A stretch of 64,000 nucleotides of DNA from Paenarthrobacter nitroguajacolicus. GTDB lineage: Bacteria; Actinomycetota; Actinomycetes; Actinomycetales; Micrococcaceae. The stretch covers positions 62,001 through 126,000 of the forward strand of contig NZ_JAQPPK010000004.1 in the NCBI RefSeq assembly GCF_029952445.1. Direction: 5' to 3'. Shown piece after piece: positions 59,411 to 64,000 of this stretch. The notes beneath the pieces are model-generated. The model saw nothing but the letters and a program-made list of their open reading frames with translations, had not been told where the DNA came from and made no database searches. The position numbers and the translations under genes are program-made. Within the stretch, counting starts at the first letter, position 1. Every line of letters starts with the position of its first letter.

Positions 59411-60595
59411 ATGAAGCCCCGCGCAGGAAGCAAGGCCCTGATCCGTGAGATCAACGAGGCCCTGGTGCTCGATATCGTTCGAACCCAAGCGCCCGTATCC
59501 CGCGCCCGCATCGCTGCCCAAACAGGGCTGAGTGCTGCCAGCGTCACTGGTATTACCGGCAAACTGGTCCAGTCGGGCCTTCTGATCGAAACCGAAATTG
59601 TGCGCGGAACGGGAGGGCGTCCGGCAAGGCTCATTGAACTGGGCCGCGAAGGTGTTTTTGCTGCCGGGGTGCGGTTGTCCGGTTCCGGGGCGCTCGCAGT
59701 CGTCGTCGACCTGCGCGGCACTGTTGTGGCAACGCATGCCGAGCCCCTGACCACCCTGGAGCCCGGCGACGCAGCTGCGGCGGTGGCGCGGGCCGTCGCA
59801 AAAGCGGCGTCCGGCATGGAGCCGCGTGTCATAGGCCTTGGGGTAGCCATATCCGGCGTTGTGGATCAGGCGAGTGGCGTTGTTCGGCACAGCGGAGCCA
59901 TGGAGTGGGCCGACGTGCCGTTCCAACGCATCCTTGAGGAAGCCGCCGGCGAACCGGTGGTGATCGACAGCTACGTCAACTCCTACGCCCGCGGCCTGCT
60001 GTTCGACGGCGGGTTCAAAGGCCGGGAGATGCTGGTCTTCAGCGTCGGCACGAGCCTGGGTACCGCCGTCGTGGTTGAAGGCCGCATCCAGCGCGGTTTC
60101 AACGGTTCCGCCGGCGGTTTTGCGCACTCGCGCGCGATCACCGACGGCGGTCCGCCGAGGAGATGCCATTGCGGCGCGGACGACTGCCTGGAAACGCGCG
60201 CCAGCCTCTGGGGCCTCCAACAGGAACTGCAGCGCCAGGGCCTCAATCGGGAGATCAATTCCGACGCCGACAGCCAACTGATTGCCCGGGCGGCCGGGCA
60301 CGTGGGAATCGGCATGGCGAACCTCGCCAAGGCGCTGGGGCCGGAGAAGGTTGTGGTCGGCTTTGCGCCTGAGGCCTGGATTGGCACGTTTGCTGAACAG
60401 GCAAAAGAGGCATTTCTGGTGGAGTACCAGCATGCGAATACTCCTCCTCCCGGGGTTGAAGCGGTCACGACGGACCATGCCGCTGTTGCCAGGGGAGCGG
60501 CATGCGCGGTGTTGGCGGGGTTGTTTACTGCGAGGGATTCACAGCCGGAAGGGTTGCAGCCGGAGGAGTTGCAGCCGGCCGCCGAGACGGCCTGA
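59411..60595 (+). CDS. ROK-family transcriptional repressor (NagC/XylR-like)
   Basis: A 394-residue protein. The N-terminal helix-turn-helix (about 15-75) includes VSRARIAAQTGLSAASVTGI. The ROK domain has GLGVAISGVVDQASG, a YVNSYARG segment and a zinc site CHCGADDCLE. The kinase ATP motif is weak, as in repressors. It is divergent from the module B run and probably represses it until an amino sugar binds. The C-terminus carries a short imperfect repeat (QPEGLQPEELQPA). Confidence 0.9.
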   Translation: MKPRAGSKALIREINEALVLDIVRTQAPVSRARIAAQTGLSAASVTGITGKLVQSGLLIETEIVRGTGGRPARLIELGREGVFAAGVRLSGSGALAVVVDLRGTVVATHAEPLTTLEPGDAAAAVARAVAKAASGMEPRVIGLGVAISGVVDQASGVVRHSGAMEWADVPFQRILEEAAGEPVVIDSYVNSYARGLLFDGGFKGREMLVFSVGTSLGTAVVVEGRIQRGFNGSAGGFAHSRAITDGGPPRRCHCGADDCLETRASLWGLQQELQRQGLNREINSDADSQLIARAAGHVGIGMANLAKALGPEKVVVGFAPEAWIGTFAEQAKEAFLVEYQHANTPPPGVEAVTTDHAAVARGAACAVLAGLFTARDSQPEGLQPEELQPAAETA

Positions 60596-60631
60596 CTGCA
60601 ACTCTCCCCGGGCGATCCCGCAAGCTGAGGA

Positions 60632-62647
60632 TCAGCCGGCTTTCCGCATCAGCTGCATGGCCCCGGTGTCATCGATCCGGACCAGGTTGGGGCCCTGAAG
60701 CGTGTACAGGAAACCGTCTTCGTCCGCGGTGATATGCGGGCCGCTGTACCAGCCGCCGTTGATGCCGGCCACCACCACTGACACGGCGAACGTGATGGGG
60801 TCGATACGGAAAACAGTGGTGTCGGAGACGCCATACACAATGCCCCGGCTGACCTGCAGGGCACCGAAGTCGGTGCACACGCTGCTGAGGTCGCCGCGAT
60901 GGACCACTTGGCGCGTTTCCAGATCGACGACAAAGAGACCGGCCGCGCGCCGGGACATGCCGTAGAGATATTTGCCCTGGATGGCCATGGCAGCGATACC
61001 GGCGCTCTGGCCCGGGTCGAGTCGCCACAGTTCCTGGTTGGCCACCGGATCCCAGGCAACCACGGTGCTGCGTGGACCGTCCGCGTAGATGTTGTCGCCG
61101 CCAAGGTAGGCTACGCCGTCCTTCGTTGCCACCGCGCGAACCATCTGGAGGGTGTCGATCGGGTTCACTTTGGTGATCACCTGCGTGGTGGCGGGGTTGT
61201 AGGCCGCAAAGCAACCACCGCCGCCGGTGTCGTTCTGGGCGCCTGCAATCACCAGCCCGTTGACAGCATCCCAACAGACATCCAGGGGACGGTTCTGGCC
61301 AGCGGGGAGCGCAGCTACCTGGTAGGGGAGTTGCCCGGTGGTGGGATCGTAGGCGAGTATCCCCCGGGAGTTGTACTGTCCAGTGAACAGCACGCCGCCC
61401 ACCACCACGGCATCCTTGGCTTCGCCTGTGGCGCGCAGATAGCTGACGGTATTTGCCGCCAACTGGTGCCGCGCTATGACTCCGGTTCCACCCACGTACA
61501 CATCCCCGGCGCCAGCGGCGAGGCCCATGCACAGCTGCGGTCCGCCGGGTGCTCCCGCGGTGGTGAGGTCATGCTTTACAGCCGTCTTGGCAACGGGATC
61601 TATCTCAATGACGTCGTAGGAGGAAACAGTCAGGGCTTTGCTTCCGTACACGTCCAGGCCCCACATGGCGCCAACGTCTTCGGTGAGGATCTGCGTGATC
61701 TTTTTGGTGGCCATGTTGTAGGACCACACTCCGGGTTCCTTGACGAAGAACACCTGGTTCCCGAGCTGCCTGAACATGACGCCGGTCTTGGGGATGATGG
61801 TGTATTTCGAGTGGTCCGCGAGGTTGATCAATACTGACTTGCCTGGACCTTTCACGCCCACGCCGAGTTGTCCGTCCAGGACGCTGAGCGAGGTGACCGA
61901 CACCCCGGCAGCGACCTCGGCAGGGAGGATATTCGTGAAGGCCCTAGTGGCGCGGTCGAACGCGAAGAGCCTGCCGGGGCTGGATCCGTTGCCGCCACCC
62001 AGCGTGCTGCCGGTTCCGAAGTACACATAGTTGGCCGTAGCCGCGACCGCCTGGGCGATCGTTGCTCCCGGGTCCGGGACACCCCAGCTGGTTGTGGCGT
62101 TGGTGCCGGGATCGTACTCCCAAAGGGACGGGGCATTGCTGGTGAGGCCGCCGCCTGCTGCGTAGACCTTGCCGTCGGGAGCCACCGCCAAGGCCCGGAT
62201 GTCGCGGTCTCCGGTCTCTCCCACCCCCACGGCCGGGGAGGCGGGCGTGCTCAGATCCCAGCGGTAGATGTTGGGCTTGCCGTCGATGCCGTCGCGCAGC
62301 ACTCCGGCGTACAGGTAGCGTCCAGTGGGGTCCGCGGCCAAAGCCTGGATGCTGTAGCCCGAGCCCAGATCGGTCCGCGACGTGATGGTTTGGGTGGGTA
62401 GATGGAACCCGATGATGCGGACAGGGTTCAGGTTCCGCGAACCGATGTACACAGTGTCGCCCACCAGGAGCGAACTCATGAGCGAGAACTGCACGACGGC
62501 GGGTCCCAGGTCGGTTATCTGCGGACCGGACGCTGCCAAGGGCTTGGCCGCGTTGGCATTTCCGTTGGACATGGAGGCAAAAGCGGCGGCCAATCCGGCC
62601 ACACCGCTGGTCTGCAACAGCTGACGACGATTCAGGGAAAAGGACAT
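60632..62647 (-). CDS. Tat-exported beta-propeller protein (module B)
   Basis: The ATG at 62647, with GAGGAG upstream, gives 671 residues; a longer frame reaches into the promoter region. The Tat signal is LNRRQLLQTSGVAGL. Mature repeats include ITDLGPAVVQFSLMSSLLVG, VYIGSRNLNPVRIIGFHLP and RYLYAGVL, which align with the module A propeller along the whole length. A blade near the C-terminus reads GGWYSGPHITADEDGFLYTL. It is likely a binding or degrading protein for an external polysaccharide. It converges on the ROK repressor gene and shares an operator word upstream. Confidence 0.8.
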   Translation of the reverse strand: MSFSLNRRQLLQTSGVAGLAAAFASMSNGNANAAKPLAASGPQITDLGPAVVQFSLMSSLLVGDTVYIGSRNLNPVRIIGFHLPTQTITSRTDLGSGYSIQALAADPTGRYLYAGVLRDGIDGKPNIYRWDLSTPASPAVGVGETGDRDIRALAVAPDGKVYAAGGGLTSNAPSLWEYDPGTNATTSWGVPDPGATIAQAVAATANYVYFGTGSTLGGGNGSSPGRLFAFDRATRAFTNILPAEVAAGVSVTSLSVLDGQLGVGVKGPGKSVLINLADHSKYTIIPKTGVMFRQLGNQVFFVKEPGVWSYNMATKKITQILTEDVGAMWGLDVYGSKALTVSSYDVIEIDPVAKTAVKHDLTTAGAPGGPQLCMGLAAGAGDVYVGGTGVIARHQLAANTVSYLRATGEAKDAVVVGGVLFTGQYNSRGILAYDPTTGQLPYQVAALPAGQNRPLDVCWDAVNGLVIAGAQNDTGGGGCFAAYNPATTQVITKVNPIDTLQMVRAVATKDGVAYLGGDNIYADGPRSTVVAWDPVANQELWRLDPGQSAGIAAMAIQGKYLYGMSRRAAGLFVVDLETRQVVHRGDLSSVCTDFGALQVSRGIVYGVSDTTVFRIDPITFAVSVVVAGINGGWYSGPHITADEDGFLYTLQGPNLVRIDDTGAMQLMRKAG

Positions 62648-62766
62648 GGAAGGTCTCCTCATTGAGTATCCCGTTGGGGGTCCAGGGGTGGTAGCTTCCG
62701 AGACGTTCCGGATACGTTCAGGGCACCTGCGATCAGTGTCCCAGCCGCTTGCGTGCGAATTCCAGA

Positions 62767-62784
62767 ATTCGAACATTTTCAAAC
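62767..62784 (-). promoter_or_regulatory. Operator-like motif before the second beta-propeller gene
   Basis: ATTCGAACATTTTCAAAC, matching the word in the module A binding-protein promoter (45129-45166). It lies 120 bp before the propeller start, in the 233-bp gap to the thioesterase gene, which otherwise holds no gene. Confidence 0.5.
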
Positions 62785-62880
62785 TCGACACTTCGAGGAC
62801 TTCATGTCGAAGACGGGGATCCCGTGAAGATCAGGTCCTGTGTTCCCACCGGGGCCGGTTAAGGCTAGCCCCCGGCCCTC

Positions 62881-63855
62881 CTACTGCCCGGCAGCCTTCA
62901 ATAAGTGGTCCGGAAGTCGGTTACCCGGTGCCCGACCGCGGATTTCCAGGAGTTCGCGGGCATGTGCGTGCAGCTTCTTGTCTTCGTCCGACACGGGGAT
63001 CCACTCGGGAATCGGCACGGCCGTGCCCGTTTCATCGCGTGCCACCATCACCGTGAGGCAGTAGGTAGTCAGGTTCATCTCGCGGGTTTTGGGATCGCCG
63101 GACCGCACGTGGACCGCGATGTGCATTCCCTTTGCGCCGGTGTAAACAAGCCGTGCCTCGACTTCCACCACGTGGCCAATCAGCAGGGGCCGGTAAAAAC
63201 GGACGCCACCGGAGAACACAGCCACGGTGTCCTTGCCGCAGTATCGTGAGGCGCAAACGTAGGCAGCCTCATCGATCCACTTCATCACGATCCCACCGTG
63301 GACCTTGCCGCCCCAGTTCACATCAGTGGGGGACGCCATGAACCGCAGCGTCACGCGCTCGGCTGTACCGGCGTCGGTATATTCCTGGGCGTTCATCGCA
63401 TTGACGATCTGTTCGCGGACCCCGATGCGGGCCAAGGCGTGGTCCCGGGCCTCAATCTCGGCGGGCGTGGAGGGCTCGAACTGTGGGACGGGGATGGGCT
63501 TGCCGTCGGGTCCAACGGCCACGAAGATCACCATGCACTGGCTGTGCATCGTCTCCGGACCGCCCTTGGGGTCCCGGGAGCTGACCACCGTATGGATGTG
63601 CATGGAGGAGCGGCCGGTATAGACAATCGTGGACGTCACCTCCACCATGTCCCCGCTGTTCACGGGATCAGTGAAGTGGATGTTGCCCACATAAGCTGTG
63701 ACGCAGTAGGACTTGGCCCACCCGACCGCCGCTGCATAAGCCGCTTTGTCCACCCATTCGAGGACGGTCCCGGCATCGACGGATCCGCTGTGCCCGACGT
63801 CGGTTGGGGCTGCCAGGAAACGGAGTGTCACGGAGTTGCCGGCGTCGTCGCTCAT
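62881..63855 (-). CDS. Acyl-CoA thioesterase with two hotdog domains
   Basis: A 324-residue protein made of two hotdog halves with matching landmarks: first VTLRFLAAPTDVGHSGSVDA and VLEWVDKAAY, second VTLRFMASPTDVNWGGKVHG and VMKWIDEAAY. Each half ends with a GRSSMHIH or GAKGMHIA strand and a charged tail. This is the cytosolic acyl-CoA hydrolase (BACH/YciA-like) layout as a tandem. It hydrolyses acyl-CoA to free acid and CoA. It is not linked to module B by overlap. Confidence 0.9.
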   Translation of the reverse strand: MSDDAGNSVTLRFLAAPTDVGHSGSVDAGTVLEWVDKAAYAAAVGWAKSYCVTAYVGNIHFTDPVNSGDMVEVTSTIVYTGRSSMHIHTVVSSRDPKGGPETMHSQCMVIFVAVGPDGKPIPVPQFEPSTPAEIEARDHALARIGVREQIVNAMNAQEYTDAGTAERVTLRFMASPTDVNWGGKVHGGIVMKWIDEAAYVCASRYCGKDTVAVFSGGVRFYRPLLIGHVVEVEARLVYTGAKGMHIAVHVRSGDPKTREMNLTTYCLTVMVARDETGTAVPIPEWIPVSDEDKKLHAHARELLEIRGRAPGNRLPDHLLKAAGQ

Positions 63856-63892
63856 GCTGGAAGTTTACTGGCGGCATGTTTCTGTTACGTGA

Positions 63893-64000
63893 CTAAGACT
63901 GCGCTCGCCGGAGGCCCAGTGTGGCGATGAGGTCCTCGTGGAGTTCGAACCAGACGCGATGGAAAGAGTCGCGGTCTGTGCCGGTCAGCCATGCCGAATC
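63893..64000 (-). CDS. C-terminal end of a gene cut by the window edge
   Basis: The minus-strand frame is open from the last base to a TAG at 63895-63893 and encodes 35 residues, from DSAWLTGTDRDSFHRVWFEL to LGLRRAQS. Codon usage fits real coding sequence. The family cannot be named from so short a piece. It lies 37 bp upstream of the thioesterase gene on the same strand and may be cotranscribed with it. Confidence 0.5.
   Translation of the reverse strand, partial: DSAWLTGTDRDSFHRVWFELHEDLIATLGLRRAQS

Noticed and set aside
1..64000. CRISPR arrays, complete insertion sequences and prophage genes
   Set aside because: No regular repeat-spacer arrays, transposase genes with terminal repeats, or phage structural genes were seen on either strand.

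Overview
The window is high-GC bacterial DNA whose gene content fits a soil actinobacterium of the Arthrobacter/Paenarthrobacter group (Micrococcaceae). The pointers are the actinobacterial order rpsF-ssb-rpsR-rplI with dnaB nearby, many IclR/GntR/ROK/LacI-type regulators, CUT1-type sugar ABC transporters without their own ATPase, and frequent GTG/TTG starts. The rpsF...dnaB block usually lies close to the replication origin, so the window is probably origin-proximal. Taxonomy is inferred, not proven.

Layout. 1-5.3 kb: two IclR regulators, a metal-dependent cyclase with a stand-alone Nif3-insert-like protein, an exported intradiol dioxygenase-like lipoprotein and an M18 aminopeptidase. 5.5-8.4 kb: GABA-type permease, small membrane proteins, tRNA-Leu(GAG), YnfA. 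8.6-10.4 kb: rpsF-ssb-rpsR-rplI behind an S6:S18-type leader. 10.4-23.9 kb: housekeeping and accessory genes, including an ABC exporter pair, a CoA-transferase/HMG-CoA-lyase operon, hydrolases, and two membrane-anchored proteins with L7/L12-C-terminal-like segments. 23.86-25.8 kb: a gene-free stretch rich in DnaA boxes, then dnaB.

27.2-35.4 kb is a divergent sugar operon: RpiB-like isomerase, DhaK-DhaL kinase, SDR and TIM-barrel isomerase on the left; MHS transporter and a split transketolase on the right. It is closed by a FadR-type GntR regulator, with repeated operator-like palindromes at both promoters. A C4 polyol or D-apiose (apulose) pathway is the best fit.

35.5-39.7 kb looks like a defence island: two near-identical palindromes, a DUF1016/YhcG PDDEXK nuclease, a large OLD-family ATPase-TOPRIM nuclease, and the C-terminal remnant of a second DUF1016 gene. 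A broken AbiE-like pair lies at 48.6-50.1 kb.

40.8-62.6 kb holds two parallel carbohydrate modules. Each has a 2-hydroxyacid dehydrogenase, two permeases, a solute-binding lipoprotein, a regulator and a large Tat-exported beta-propeller protein; the two propellers are paralogs. Module B adds a sulfatase resembling N-sulfoglucosamine sulfohydrolase, a Gfo/Idh oxidoreductase, a ROK kinase and NagB in one eight-gene run, which points to sulfated amino-sugar catabolism. A relic of a formylglycine-generating enzyme lies beside module A. A two-hotdog thioesterase and a gene cut by the window edge finish the right end.
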